Made by a program: the position numbers and the translations under genes. Below the pieces are notes generated by a model. That model did not search any database. It was not told where the DNA came from and was given only the letters and a program-made list of their open reading frames with translations. 64,000 bases of DNA, from contig CAUDCW010000001.1 in assembly GCA_958448165.1 (NCBI GenBank), positions 62,001 through 126,000 of the forward strand. Reading direction: 5' to 3'. This stretch comes from an uncultured Oscillospiraceae bacterium (lineage in GTDB: Bacteria > Bacillota > Clostridia > Oscillospirales > Acutalibacteraceae). Shown here in pieces: positions 25,845-34,508 of this stretch (positions within the stretch are counted from its first letter, which is position 1; every line of letters begins with the position of its first letter).

Positions 25845-26345
25845 ATGAAAAAGCTGTTGGCTTGCGTTATGATTTTACCGATTTTTCTCTTCGGTTGTTC
25901 GAGCGAATCCACCGCAAAGTCGCCTGTAACTGAGTTTTCCTCAGTCGCTTCTCTGACCGTAGGAGAAGATAAAACAGAGTGCGAAATTATTTCCACCGTA
26001 AGCGAGGTTACTCTGACGATAAATTCAGGCAACACAAAAGGTCTTGTCTATCGCTGTGACGGTGACAATATAAAAGCAGAATACAGTGATATCACCGTCA
26101 GCAACAGCCGCAGCGATTTTAAATCATCTTATCCTTATCTTTTATATTCTTCGGTAAAAACGCTCAGAGCCGCAGACACCCTGACAAAAGACACATCTGA
26201 TGAAAGCTGTACTACATACACAGGCTGCTGTGATTCGGGCGAGTTTAAAGCAGAGGTTGAAACCTCAACAGGCTATATCAGATCTGTTGAATTTGAGCAA
26301 TACGACTTCAAAGCCGAGCTGAGCAACGTCAAGGAGCATAAGTGA
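25845..26345 (+). CDS. Small lipoprotein, function unknown
   Basis: 166 residues with a lipoprotein signal peptide (MKKLLACVMILPIFLFGC; lipobox LFGC, Cys at 18). The rest is a Ser/Thr-rich exterior domain (about 22-166) with no motif I recognise; its central beta-like pattern (VSEVTLTINSGN) and four more cysteines (about residues 46, 65, 120 and 126) suggest a small folded domain. The ribosome site is weak (GGGCGGTGCG). It is encoded between a MITE and mazF. Confidence 0.75.
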   Translation: MKKLLACVMILPIFLFGCSSESTAKSPVTEFSSVASLTVGEDKTECEIISTVSEVTLTINSGNTKGLVYRCDGDNIKAEYSDITVSNSRSDFKSSYPYLLYSSVKTLRAADTLTKDTSDESCTTYTGCCDSGEFKAEVETSTGYIRSVEFEQYDFKAELSNVKEHK

Positions 26346-26484
26346 CAAGTAAGTAACGGAAGTATCAAAATTCCACGCTTGATAATAATATGTAATAAGC
26401 TGAATAAAAAAAGAGATTAAGACAAAAATATTATCGTAGGGTAATTACTCAAATCTTAAATCAAAATCTCGGAGCGTGGAAAAA

Positions 26485-26835
26485 TTGAATATTAAACGAG
26501 GAGACATATATTACGCTGATTTAAGTCCTGTTGTAGGTTCTGAACAGGGAGGTATAAGACCTGTTCTGATCGTGCAGAATGACGTGGGCAACAAGTTCAG
26601 TCCCACTGTGATAGCCGCCGCAATAACAAGCCGCCAGTCAAAAGCAAACCTGCCGACACATATAATGCTGTGTGCCGATAAAAGCGGACTGCTCAAGGAC
26701 AGCGTTGTGCTGCTGGAGCAGATCAGAACAATTGACAAGCGCAGGTTAAAGGAAAAAATGGGCACGCTTGAGGATTCATCAATGAACGAGGTGGACAAAG
26801 CAATATCAATAAGCTTCGGCTTGGGCAATACATAA
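26485..26835 (+). CDS. mazF: MazF/PemK-family mRNA endoribonuclease toxin
   Basis: A 116-residue EndoA/NdoA-type toxin that cleaves mRNA at short sites. It shows the N-terminal KRGDIYYADLSPVVGSEQGG block, RPVLIVQND with the catalytic Arg region, and LLEQIRTIDKRRL, closely resembling the Bacillus protein. The start is a TTG placed 10 nt after GGAG; the in-frame GTG 9 bp upstream is too close to that site. No antitoxin ORF is present in the 139 bp upstream, where MazE-type genes usually lie. It stands alone before a terminator. Confidence 0.9.
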   Translation: MNIKRGDIYYADLSPVVGSEQGGIRPVLIVQNDVGNKFSPTVIAAAITSRQSKANLPTHIMLCADKSGLLKDSVVLLEQIRTIDKRRLKEKMGTLEDSSMNEVDKAISISFGLGNT

Positions 26836-26890
26836 CCCTTATATGAGTTATGTATCGAAAATAGAAGAGTAGAGAGTGGAGTTGTGGCGA

Positions 26891-26928
26891 AGAAAAAGCC
26901 CCTGCGGTTTCCCGCAGAGGCTTTTTCT
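26891..26928. terminator. Bidirectional terminator between mazF and amt
   Basis: Stem AGAAAAAGCC-CTGCGG / CCGCAG-GGCTTTTTCT with one bulge on each side and a TTTC loop; A-run left, T-run right. It serves the converging mazF and amt genes. Confidence 0.9.
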
Positions 26929-26958
26929 TGTTATGTGAATTAAAAAGGATAGGGCTGA

Positions 26959-28686
26959 TTAATCTTCAGGATCTACCAAAGCTTCGCCGCCTGATTCGCC
27001 GGTACGAACCTTGACTACATCCAATACCTCATATACGAAGATCTTACCGTCGCCGATGTGACCTGTGTAAAGAGCCTTAACAGCTGTATCAATAACCTGC
27101 TTAACAGGAACAGAGCATACAACGATTTCAACCTGTACCTTCGGAAGAAGGTTAACTTCAACAGGAACACCACGGTAGAACTCCGGCTTACCCTTCTGAA
27201 CGCCGCAGCCGAGAACCTGTGTTACAGTCATACCGGTTACGCCGATTTCGTTAAGAGCAACCTTAAGCTCGTCAAACTTGCTCTGCTTGCAGACAATGTC
27301 AATCTTTGTGAGTCTCTTGCCGTCAGGATTGTCATAAACATTCTCGTTATTAACGTGTACCGGAACAGCAGCAGCAACAGGAGCTGCAACCTCGCCCTCT
27401 GTGAGGTCAGAAGACTTGAGCGGAAGTGTAGCAGGCATAAAGTCTGCATAAGAGTTCGGCATACCGTGCTCTGTAGCGTCAAGACCGACAAGCTCTTCCT
27501 CTTTTGAAGCTCTCAGGCCGATTGTGTGCTTGATAGCCTGGAATGTGATAGTCATAGTAACGGCTACGAATGCGATGATAGACGCAATACCCAAAGCCTG
27601 AATACCAAGCTGTGTAAAGCCGCCGCCGTAGAACAGGCCTGTTATGCCGTCCTGACCCTGACCTGTTGCGAAAAGACCAACTGCAAGAGTACCCCAGACA
27701 CCGTTTACACCGTGAACGGCAACAGCGCCGACAGGGTCATCTATCTTAAGCTTGATGTCGATAAATTCAACAGCTACAACAACAAGGATACCTGCTACAG
27801 CGCCGATTATTGTTGCGCCGATAGCGTCAACGTCTGCACAGGGAGCTGTGATTGCAACAAGACCTGCAAGCGATGCGTTAAGTGACATTGAAACATCAGG
27901 CTTGCCGTTCTTTACCCATGTGAATATCATTGTTACAACAGTTGCAACAGCCGGAGAGATTGTTGTTGTAAGGAATATCTGACCGAGGAAATCGGTGTTA
28001 GAAGCAGCAGCTCCGTTAAAGCCGTACCAACCGAACCAGAGGATGAATACGCCGAGTGCGCCGAGGGTCAGGCTGTGACCCGGAATAGCGTTAACCTTGC
28101 CGTTTTTGCCGTACTTGCCGATACGGGGTCCAAGGATGATTGCACCGATGAGTGCCGACACACCGCCGACTGTGTGGATAGCTGCCGAACCGGCGAAGTC
28201 GATGAAGCCAAGCTGTGCAAGCCAGCCGCCGCCCCATACCCAGTGAGCTTCAATCGGGTAAATAACAAGGCTGATGATGCCGCTGTAAATACAGTAAGAA
28301 ATGAACTTTGTTCTTTCTGCCATAGCACCGGAAACAATTGTTGCCGCTGTAGCGCAGAATACCATATTGAATACGAAGTTGTGCCATGGGAACTCGGCAA
28401 AGTTTGTGAACAAATCAAGGTTCGGAAGACCGATAAGGCCAAAGAATGCATCCTCACCCATCATAAGACCAAAGCCCAGAACCATAAACACTACAGTACC
28501 GATACAGAAGTCCATAAGGTTCTTCATTATGATATTTGCGGCGTTCTTGGCTCGTGTAAAGCCTGTTTCAACCATTGCGAAACCGCATTGCATAAAGAAT
28601 ACAAGTGCCGCACCAATAAGGAACCATACGCCTTCGGTGCCGAAAATAGTGGAATTTACAGCTTCCATAATATTGCTGACATCCAT
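26959..28686 (-). CDS. amt: Ammonium transporter fused to a PII signalling domain
   Basis: 575 residues. About 1-410 are an Amt channel of some eleven helices, with AAIHTVGG and VHGVNGVWG carrying the paired pore histidines. A linker (about 410-465, Ala/Pro-rich) leads to a C-terminal PII (GlnB/GlnK) domain: KIDIVCKQSKFDEL, QVLGCGVQKGK, T-loop YRGVPVEVNLLPK and B-loop GHIGDGKIFVYEV. In the T-loop the position of the Tyr that is uridylylated in E. coli (Tyr51) is Val, so that control is absent. PII proteins plug Amt channels, so a covalent fusion would be a built-in gate. AGGAGG precedes the ATG. glnN lies upstream on the same strand. Confidence 0.93.
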   Translation of the reverse strand: MDVSNIMEAVNSTIFGTEGVWFLIGAALVFFMQCGFAMVETGFTRAKNAANIIMKNLMDFCIGTVVFMVLGFGLMMGEDAFFGLIGLPNLDLFTNFAEFPWHNFVFNMVFCATAATIVSGAMAERTKFISYCIYSGIISLVIYPIEAHWVWGGGWLAQLGFIDFAGSAAIHTVGGVSALIGAIILGPRIGKYGKNGKVNAIPGHSLTLGALGVFILWFGWYGFNGAAASNTDFLGQIFLTTTISPAVATVVTMIFTWVKNGKPDVSMSLNASLAGLVAITAPCADVDAIGATIIGAVAGILVVVAVEFIDIKLKIDDPVGAVAVHGVNGVWGTLAVGLFATGQGQDGITGLFYGGGFTQLGIQALGIASIIAFVAVTMTITFQAIKHTIGLRASKEEELVGLDATEHGMPNSYADFMPATLPLKSSDLTEGEVAAPVAAAVPVHVNNENVYDNPDGKRLTKIDIVCKQSKFDELKVALNEIGVTGMTVTQVLGCGVQKGKPEFYRGVPVEVNLLPKVQVEIVVCSVPVKQVIDTAVKALYTGHIGDGKIFVYEVLDVVKVRTGESGGEALVDPED

Positions 28687-28727
28687 ATTTATTCCCTCCT
28701 GAATTAAAATAAAGATAGAATATAATA

Positions 28728-28771
28728 AAGGCGTGTAACGGATTCCCCTTTTACAATCCGTAACACGCCTT
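28728..28771 (-). terminator. 17-bp hairpin between glnN and amt
   Basis: Minus-strand AAGGCGTGTTACGGATT and AATCCGTTACACGCCTT with one mismatch and a 10-nt loop, followed by TATTATATTC. It ends glnN or acts as an attenuator in the amt leader. Its GGCG...CGCCTT frame resembles the hairpin in the glnN leader. Confidence 0.6.
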
Positions 28772-28807
28772 TGTGCCTAAGTAATAATGTTAAATTGTAT
28801 TAAATGA

Positions 28808-30907
28808 TTAAACACTGAAGAGCATATCACCGTATGACGGATACGGCCAGTACTCAGCAGATACATTAACCTCCATCTCGTCGCCTACAGCTCTCAGCTC
28901 TGACATTGCGGCGAATACAACCTGCTGGTAGTAATCAGCCAGCTCCTGTGCACCCTCAACGTCCTTAGCCTTGATAAGAGCCTCTTCAAGAGCTGCAATC
29001 TTCTTTGCAAAGCAGGAAAGAAGCTTTGAAAGCTTTTCTGCAAGCTCAATTTCAACATCGCACGGGATAGTGTCTGAAAGTGCTTTCTTTGAAAGTGCTG
29101 TATCGGCAAGCTCTCTGACATATGATGAAACAGCCGGAAGAATATCCTTCTTAGCCATATCAAGCATTGTTTCAGCCTCAATGTTGATTACCTTTGAGTA
29201 GTTCTCAAGCTGAATCTCATATCTTGACTGAAGCTCAACCTCAGAATATACCTTGTGCTTTACGAACAGCTCAATATTCTTCGGTGTGAGGTACTTTTTG
29301 AATGCCTCAGGTGTTGAACGCAGATTTGAAAGTCCTCTTCTCTCTGCCTCAACAACCCACTCATCTGAATAGTTGTTGCCGTTGAATATAATTCTCTGAT
29401 GCTCTGAAAGAGTCTTTTTGATGAGATCCTTAACAGCGCTGTCGAAATCGTCAGCCTTTTCAAGCTCATCGGCAAACTCTGCAAGCTCCTCAGCTACTAT
29501 TGTGTTGAGCATAATGTTCGGGCAGGCAATATTAAGAGCTGAGCCGAGCATACGGAACTCGAACTTGTTGCCTGTGAATGCAAACGGTGATGTACGGTTT
29601 CTGTCTGTTGTATCCTTGGTGAAATCAGGAAGAACATTTGAGCCGAGCTGCATCGTCAATGTCTTGCCCGAAGAATATTCGGTGTCGCCGACTATGGAAT
29701 CAACAACAGCCTGAAGCTCATCGCCGAGGAACATTGAGATAATAGCCGGAGGAGCCTCGTTTGCGCCAAGACGGTGGTCGTTGCCTGCGGTTGCAACAGA
29801 AACTCTGAGAAGATCCTGATATTCGTCAACACCCTTGATAACTGCGGCAAGGAAAAGCTGGAACTGAATGTTCTCAGCAGGCTTTTTGCCCGGGTCAAGG
29901 AGGTTTTTGCCTGTGTTGGTTGAAATTGACCAGTTGTTGTGCTTACCGCTGCCGTTGACGCCTGCAAACGGCTTCTCGTGGAGAAGACAAACAAGACCGT
30001 GCTTCTCGGCTGTTTTCTTCATAATCTCCATTGTAAGCTGGTTGTGGTCGGTTGCGAGGTTTGTTGTTGTGAAGATAGGAGCAAGCTCATGCTGTGCCGG
30101 AGCAACCTCGTTGTGCTTGGTCTTTGCAAGAATACCGAGCTTCCAAAGCTCCTGGTCGAGGTCGGCCATAAACTCAACTACTCTCGGTCTGATAGCGCCG
30201 AAGTAATGATCCTCAAGCTCCTGTCCCTTAGGTGCCTTCGCACCGAAAAGTGTTCTGCCTGTATAGATAAGGTCTTTTCTTTCAAGATAAAGGTCTTTAT
30301 CAATCAGGAAGTACTCCTGCTCCGGTCCTACGGTTGTAACAACTCTTGTTGTTTCCGTGTCGCCGAAAAGTCTGAGTACTCTTACTGCCTCGTCGCTGAT
30401 TCTTTCCATAGAACGAAGAAGAGGTGTCTTTTTGTCAAGAACCTCACCTGTGTAGGAACAGAAAGCAGTCGGAATGCACAGTGTGCCATCCTTAATAAAT
30501 GCGTATGATGTCGGGTCCCATGCTGTATAGCCTCTTGCCTCAAATGTGGCTCTGATGCCGCCTGACGGGAAGGAAGATGCGTCAGGCTCACCCTTGATAA
30601 GCTCCTTGCCCGAGAACTCCATTATAACCTTGCCGTCGTCGGTCGGGTTAATGAAGCTGTCGTGCTTCTCGGCGGTGATACCTGTCATCGGCTGGAACCA
30701 GTGCGTATAGTGGGTTGCGCCCTTTTCTACCGCCCAGTCCTTCATTGCGTTAGCCACAATGTTTGCAACATTGAGGTCAAGTGCATCTCCGTCTTGAATT
30801 GTCTTCTTGAGTGCCTTATAGGTCTGCTTCGGCAAACGCTCTTTCATTGTAGCGTCGTCAAAAACAAGGCTTCCGAAGATTTCCGGAACATTTACTACAT
30901 TTGACAT
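28808..30907 (-). CDS. glnN: Glutamine synthetase type III
   Basis: ATP-dependent glutamate + ammonia to glutamine. At 699 residues it is far larger than type I (about 450) and typical of GSIII. Visible are the N-terminal IFGSLVFDDATMKERL, HWFQPMTG, EVAPAQHELAP, the NGSGKHNNWS active-site motif (about residue 316) and GNDHRLGANEAPPA, all characteristic of the type. AGGAGAG precedes the ATG. A leader hairpin and a strong promoter lie upstream, and amt-PII lies downstream. Together they form an ammonium uptake and assimilation module. Confidence 0.96.
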   Translation of the reverse strand: MSNVVNVPEIFGSLVFDDATMKERLPKQTYKALKKTIQDGDALDLNVANIVANAMKDWAVEKGATHYTHWFQPMTGITAEKHDSFINPTDDGKVIMEFSGKELIKGEPDASSFPSGGIRATFEARGYTAWDPTSYAFIKDGTLCIPTAFCSYTGEVLDKKTPLLRSMERISDEAVRVLRLFGDTETTRVVTTVGPEQEYFLIDKDLYLERKDLIYTGRTLFGAKAPKGQELEDHYFGAIRPRVVEFMADLDQELWKLGILAKTKHNEVAPAQHELAPIFTTTNLATDHNQLTMEIMKKTAEKHGLVCLLHEKPFAGVNGSGKHNNWSISTNTGKNLLDPGKKPAENIQFQLFLAAVIKGVDEYQDLLRVSVATAGNDHRLGANEAPPAIISMFLGDELQAVVDSIVGDTEYSSGKTLTMQLGSNVLPDFTKDTTDRNRTSPFAFTGNKFEFRMLGSALNIACPNIMLNTIVAEELAEFADELEKADDFDSAVKDLIKKTLSEHQRIIFNGNNYSDEWVVEAERRGLSNLRSTPEAFKKYLTPKNIELFVKHKVYSEVELQSRYEIQLENYSKVINIEAETMLDMAKKDILPAVSSYVRELADTALSKKALSDTIPCDVEIELAEKLSKLLSCFAKKIAALEEALIKAKDVEGAQELADYYQQVVFAAMSELRAVGDEMEVNVSAEYWPYPSYGDMLFSV

Positions 30908-30939
30908 TTTAAAACTCTCCTGTCCTGTTTAAAAATTGT

Positions 30940-30984
30940 CTAAAAACGGCAAAAGGCGCTGAGAGATTAACTTCCCTCAGCGCC
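30940..30984 (-). promoter_or_regulatory. Terminator-like hairpin in the glnN leader
   Basis: Minus-strand stem GGCGCTGAG / CTCAGCGCC with a 12-nt loop, followed by TTTTGCCGTTTTT, between the promoter and the start codon. It may be an attenuator responding to nitrogen or a 5'-stabilising hairpin. The promoter places the RNA 5' end only about 15 nt before it, so there is little room for a second controlling hairpin upstream. Confidence 0.6.
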
Positions 30985-31005
30985 ATTGCTGTGTTTCTGG
31001 TGTCA

Positions 31006-31034
31006 AGTATATATCATCGAATGGGTTTTGTCAA
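31006..31034 (-). promoter_or_regulatory. Promoter of glnN
   Basis: Minus-strand TTGACA (31029-31034) and TATACT (31006-31011) separated by exactly 17 bp, about 100 bp upstream of the glnN start codon. Confidence 0.85.
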
Positions 31035-31210
31035 CCCTTTTTTATAATTTTTGCAGGATTTTTTTAAGAACTTGCATTTTAGCGCTTGTTTTGTAGCATA
31101 TTGCACTGTTTTTGTGTCATTTTAACAAGTTGGTAAAAACCAGTTGCAAAATTAAAGTTTTGAGTTTTTAGTTTTGAGCATAGAGTAAAGATGAATATCA
31201 CATCGGAGTT

Positions 31211-31342
31211 ATAGGGAACGGTCTTGAACGTTCCGGCTCGCTCTGATGAATGTCCGGCAGGCTAAAGGCTCCCTTGAAAAGTAGGCAATACCCGGTTCAA
31301 ATTTCAGCAATTCGAACCGGAACAGGCAAGCCTGTTCCCTAC
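31211..31342 (+). repeat. Dual-hairpin intergenic repeat, copy 4
   Basis: Left end ATAGG plus GGAACGGTC-TTGAACGTTCC; right end GGAACAGGC-AA-GCCTGTTCC plus CTAC. The centre differs from the other copies. It is followed by CAAAACTCAAAACTCA and CCACTATCCACTAACC short repeats to 31430. The whole 30908-31436 stretch holds the glnN promoter and leader plus these repeats, and no gene. Confidence 0.75.
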
Positions 31343-31436
31343 AACCTCGTTTCGGGATTCTCAAAACTCAAAACTCAGCGGCGAAGCCGCCCACTCTCCA
31401 CTATCCACTAACCACTCTTCACTCAGCATAGCTTCC

Positions 31437-32381
31437 TCAGCTCTGTGCATATGAAACGTCAATATTGCCGTTTGAGGTCTTGAAATATGCCTGCTTGCCG
31501 CCGATGCCGTCAGTCGGAATATTGCTGTTGTTATGACCGCTTGTTTCATATCTGAAGCTGAAGTCGCCCGGCTTGCCGACAAGCGTACCATCAATTTTGC
31601 CGTTGCTTGTCTGAGCGTTGATTGATTTATCGACATCGGCGTTATAGAATTCTATCTTGCCGTTGCTTGATTCGGCGGATATCTCCTCCGCCTGAGCGTT
31701 ATTGAGATATATTTTGCCGTTGCTTGTTTTGAACTTAAGCTCGCCTTTTACGCTTGCGCCGTCTGCCGAACATTCGCCATTCGAGGTTTTTATATCGGCT
31801 TTTCCTGCAACGCTCGCACGCAAAAGCTCAATTCTGCCATTGCTCGTCTGCGCAGTTATATCGCCGCCTATTGCAGTGTCCATAATATTAATCGCACCGT
31901 TTGAGGTATGTAAATCAACGCTGTTTTTGACGCTTATATCGGTGAAGCTGATTTTACCGTTGCTGGTGTTAACACTTATCTGAGCCTTGATATCCGACGG
32001 CAGCTTTACAACAAGCTTGCTGCCGAAGTCGAAATTGAATATGTAGTCATACCATTTGTAGTCAAGCCGCTCGATAACCGATAGCTCCGCATTGCTTTCG
32101 CTGATTTCAATTATACGCTTCTCGCTCTCGGTATATTCCAGATGAAGCTTATCATCCTCTGATTTTTCAAATTTTATCTCTCTGTCCTTGGTATCAATTG
32201 TTATACGCTGATAGTCTGCCGTTAAGTCCCTGTTCATTTCCTTAACCTCACTGCCTGCCATTGATGTGGTAAACTGCGAAAAATCAAAGCCTGTCATACA
32301 AAGCGACGCCGAACATATTATTATTCCGGCTGCCATTAAAATGACTGCAATTATTATTAAAATATTCCTTGTCCTTTTCAT
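31437..32381 (-). CDS. DUF4097-type surface beta-repeat protein
   Basis: 314 residues: an N-terminal membrane anchor or signal (about 5-30) and an exterior right-handed beta solenoid. About eight repeats of roughly 20 residues carry the motif SNG-x-I (for example TSNGKISF, TSNGAINI, TSNGRIEL, TSNGKIYL, SSNGKIEF, TSNGKIDG, TSNGNIDV), as in DUF4097/putative adhesin proteins. It is the last gene of a padR-DUF1700-DUF4097 operon. Families with this arrangement are usually linked to envelope stress, but the exact role is unknown. Confidence 0.85.
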   Translation of the reverse strand: MKRTRNILIIIAVILMAAGIIICSASLCMTGFDFSQFTTSMAGSEVKEMNRDLTADYQRITIDTKDREIKFEKSEDDKLHLEYTESEKRIIEISESNAELSVIERLDYKWYDYIFNFDFGSKLVVKLPSDIKAQISVNTSNGKISFTDISVKNSVDLHTSNGAINIMDTAIGGDITAQTSNGRIELLRASVAGKADIKTSNGECSADGASVKGELKFKTSNGKIYLNNAQAEEISAESSNGKIEFYNADVDKSINAQTSNGKIDGTLVGKPGDFSFRYETSGHNNSNIPTDGIGGKQAYFKTSNGNIDVSYAQS

Positions 32382-32396
32382 TATCTGTTCCTCCCC

Positions 32397-32948
32397 TCAG
32401 AATGACGCCTTTATCTTCCTGACAATAAATCCGATAAATTTCACAATCGCCTTTGTGTAGTAAAGATTTCCGATAAACCAGAGCATGCCCAATCCTGCCG
32501 TAAACAAGCAAATTCCAAGCGCAAAAGCGCCCTTAACAACCAAGCCGTCAACCATCATAAAGAATGCCGCCGGTATTCCGGCTAAGCCTGCCAGTATGCA
32601 CGCACCGCTGCCGCCGAAAAACGAGCCTGCGATTGCCCACGCTGCTATAAATATACCTATCCACACCGGGAACAGCACAACTAAAAGTATGAGTATTACC
32701 AGTCCCGACTTTGGTTTTGTCTGCTGTACCGTATTCTGTGCCTGCGCTCTGTTCGGCGTTTCTGATATTATCCTCTGTGCGATTTCGTCAACGCTTTCAA
32801 GCTCGTCAATTGCCTCTTGCTCGGTTTTGCCGTCCTCTGTCATATCGTCAATCATTTCACTGTAATAATAAACCGTTCTGTCAATGTCCTCCTCAGGCAA
32901 GGCGGCAAGCCTCTCCCTCAGCTCGTGCAAAAATTCACCCTTAGTCAC
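32397..32948 (-). CDS. DUF1700/HAAS-domain membrane protein
   Basis: 183 residues: a cytoplasmic N-terminal DUF1700/HAAS domain (about 1-65, MTKGEFLHELRERLAALP and YYYSEMIDDMTEDG) followed by about four membrane helices (about 85-170). This family is typically encoded beside PadR-type regulators and DUF4097 proteins, as here. It overlaps the padR stop by 8 bp, so translation is coupled. Confidence 0.88.
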   Translation of the reverse strand: MTKGEFLHELRERLAALPEEDIDRTVYYYSEMIDDMTEDGKTEQEAIDELESVDEIAQRIISETPNRAQAQNTVQQTKPKSGLVILILLVVLFPVWIGIFIAAWAIAGSFFGGSGACILAGLAGIPAAFFMMVDGLVVKGAFALGICLFTAGLGMLWFIGNLYYTKAIVKFIGFIVRKIKASF

Positions 32949-33258
32949 CCTGATGCTCCCCCTTTATGTAATAATAGACATTCATTATATCCTGCCATTC
33001 GCTTAAAAATTCGCTTATCCTTTTTTTGCCCACATCTGTTATTCTGTAGTACTTTCGCAGTCTGCCGTTGTGCTCAACCGAATAAACGGTAAGGCACTTG
33101 CCGCTTTCAAGCCTTTTCAGAATTGGATAGAGAGTGGATTCCGAAATATTTATGCAGCAGGAAATATCCTTGATAATCTTGTACCCGTATGAATCCTCTT
33201 TTTCAAGCGCCGCAAGCACGCATATTTCGAGGAAACCACGTTTGAGCTGTACGTCCAT
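32941..33258 (-). CDS. PadR-family transcriptional regulator
   Basis: A 105-residue winged-helix regulator of the short PadR type: MDVQLKRGFLEICVLAAL, SYGYKIIKDI, SESTLYPILKRLES and a C-terminal dimerisation helix. AGGTGG precedes the ATG. It is the first gene of the three-gene operon, and a perfect palindrome (33279-33299) sits just upstream, so autoregulation is likely. The inducer is unknown. Confidence 0.92.
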   Translation of the reverse strand: MDVQLKRGFLEICVLAALEKEDSYGYKIIKDISCCINISESTLYPILKRLESGKCLTVYSVEHNGRLRKYYRITDVGKKRISEFLSEWQDIMNVYYYIKGEHQGD

Positions 33259-33278
33259 ATCATACCACCTCTTGCGTT

Positions 33279-33299
33279 ATACTATATAACACATAGTAT
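33279..33299. promoter_or_regulatory. Probable PadR operator
   Basis: Perfect 7-7-7 inverted repeat ATACTAT-ATAACAC-ATAGTAT, 20 bp upstream of padR. The position and symmetry fit an autoregulatory operator. Confidence 0.65.
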
Positions 33300-33333
33300 T
33301 ATTTGTCAATACCCCTATTCAGTTTTTTGTAAA

Positions 33334-33361
33334 AAAACAGGCTCCCGGTTAAGGGAGCCAC
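33334..33361 (-). terminator. Terminator of the pot operon
   Basis: Minus-strand stem GGCTCCC / GGGAGCC around TTAACC, followed by TGTTTTTTT, 60 bp after potD. Confidence 0.92.
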
Positions 33362-33421
33362 AGTAAGCTTAAAGCTTTTATTTTACGGAACAAAACACAA
33401 TTGCCGCCGCACTGTATTGCG

Positions 33422-34492
33422 TTACGACTGAACCTTCAAAAACTTGTCCTGCATATAGTTATAAATATCAGTCGGCAGGTTTGTAAAAGTGTAGCATTTG
33501 CTCAGGTATTCATCACTCGGATAAATAAGCTCGTTATTCTTGATATCCTCGTCAAGCAGCTCATAAGCCGCACTGTTGGGTGTTGAATAGCCTATATACT
33601 CGGCGTTTGACTCGGCAACCTCCGCCTTGAGCATAAAGTTGATAAACTCCTCGGCAAGCTCTTTGTTCTTGCTGTTTTTGGGTATGCACATAGCGTCGAT
33701 AAACAGGTTTGAGCCTTCATTCGGCAATACATAGTCAAGGTCCTCGTTATTCTGCATCATAACTGCAATATCGCCGCCGTAATATGGTGCAAGCGCCGCC
33801 TGAGAGCCTTCCATTTCGGTGAACACCTGGTCCATAACATATTTTTTCAGAATCGGCTTCTGCTCGGTGAGATACTCGGAGGCAATATCTATATCCTCCT
33901 TTGTAACATTGCTCGGATCTATATCCTTGAGCTTCATTGCAATCGCCATAGCGTCACGCGAGTTGTTGAACATCAGTATCTGACCCGAATATTTCTCGTC
34001 CCACAAAGCAGAGAAGCTGTCCGGCTTTTCCGTCACCATCGTTTTGTTATAGCACAGTGCGACAACTCCCCATGAATACGGAACTGAATATTTTCCGTCC
34101 TTGTCATAGTCAGTTTTCTTGTACTTTTCCATTATATTTTTATAGTTCGGAATATTGTCAAAGTCAAGCTCGCTGAGAAGCCCTTCTTCGATAAGCTGGG
34201 CAATCATATAATCCGACGGAATTATAATATCATAGCTGCTGTTGGAGCTTTTAAGGATATTATACATTTCCTCATTTGTTTCATATGTTGTGTAGTTGAC
34301 CTTAATGCCTGTTTCTTTTTCAAACTCATCTATAACGTCCATTGAGCCGTCTTCACCGTTAGAGATATACTCGCCCCAGTTAAAGACGTTTATCTCTCCT
34401 TTTGATTCGGAAGCGCCGGAACAGCCGGGCATCACAAGCATCGCTGCCGCAAGTGCGGCAACAACAACACAGCAGATCATCTTTTTTACCAT
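33422..34492 (-). CDS. potD: Spermidine/putrescine ABC transporter, binding lipoprotein
   Basis: A 356-residue lipoprotein with a signal and lipobox (VMPGC, Cys near 24) and a periplasmic-binding-protein fold typical of PotD/PotF: INVFNWGEYIS, YDIIIPSDYMIAQL, VPYSWGVVALCYN, and IPKNSKNKELAEEFINFML near the C-terminus. The start is set at the ATG with GGGGAA upstream; a longer frame reaches into potC and lacks a site. It is the last gene of potA-potB-potC-potD. Confidence 0.94.
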   Translation of the reverse strand: MVKKMICCVVVAALAAAMLVMPGCSGASESKGEINVFNWGEYISNGEDGSMDVIDEFEKETGIKVNYTTYETNEEMYNILKSSNSSYDIIIPSDYMIAQLIEEGLLSELDFDNIPNYKNIMEKYKKTDYDKDGKYSVPYSWGVVALCYNKTMVTEKPDSFSALWDEKYSGQILMFNNSRDAMAIAMKLKDIDPSNVTKEDIDIASEYLTEQKPILKKYVMDQVFTEMEGSQAALAPYYGGDIAVMMQNNEDLDYVLPNEGSNLFIDAMCIPKNSKNKELAEEFINFMLKAEVAESNAEYIGYSTPNSAAYELLDEDIKNNELIYPSDEYLSKCYTFTNLPTDIYNYMQDKFLKVQS

Positions 34493-34508
34493 TGCATATT
34501 CCCCTTTT

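Noticed and set aside
30940..31034. ANTAR-type two-hairpin site in the glnN leader
   Set aside because: The promoter puts the RNA start about 15 nt before the single hairpin, and the loop is not a hexamer.
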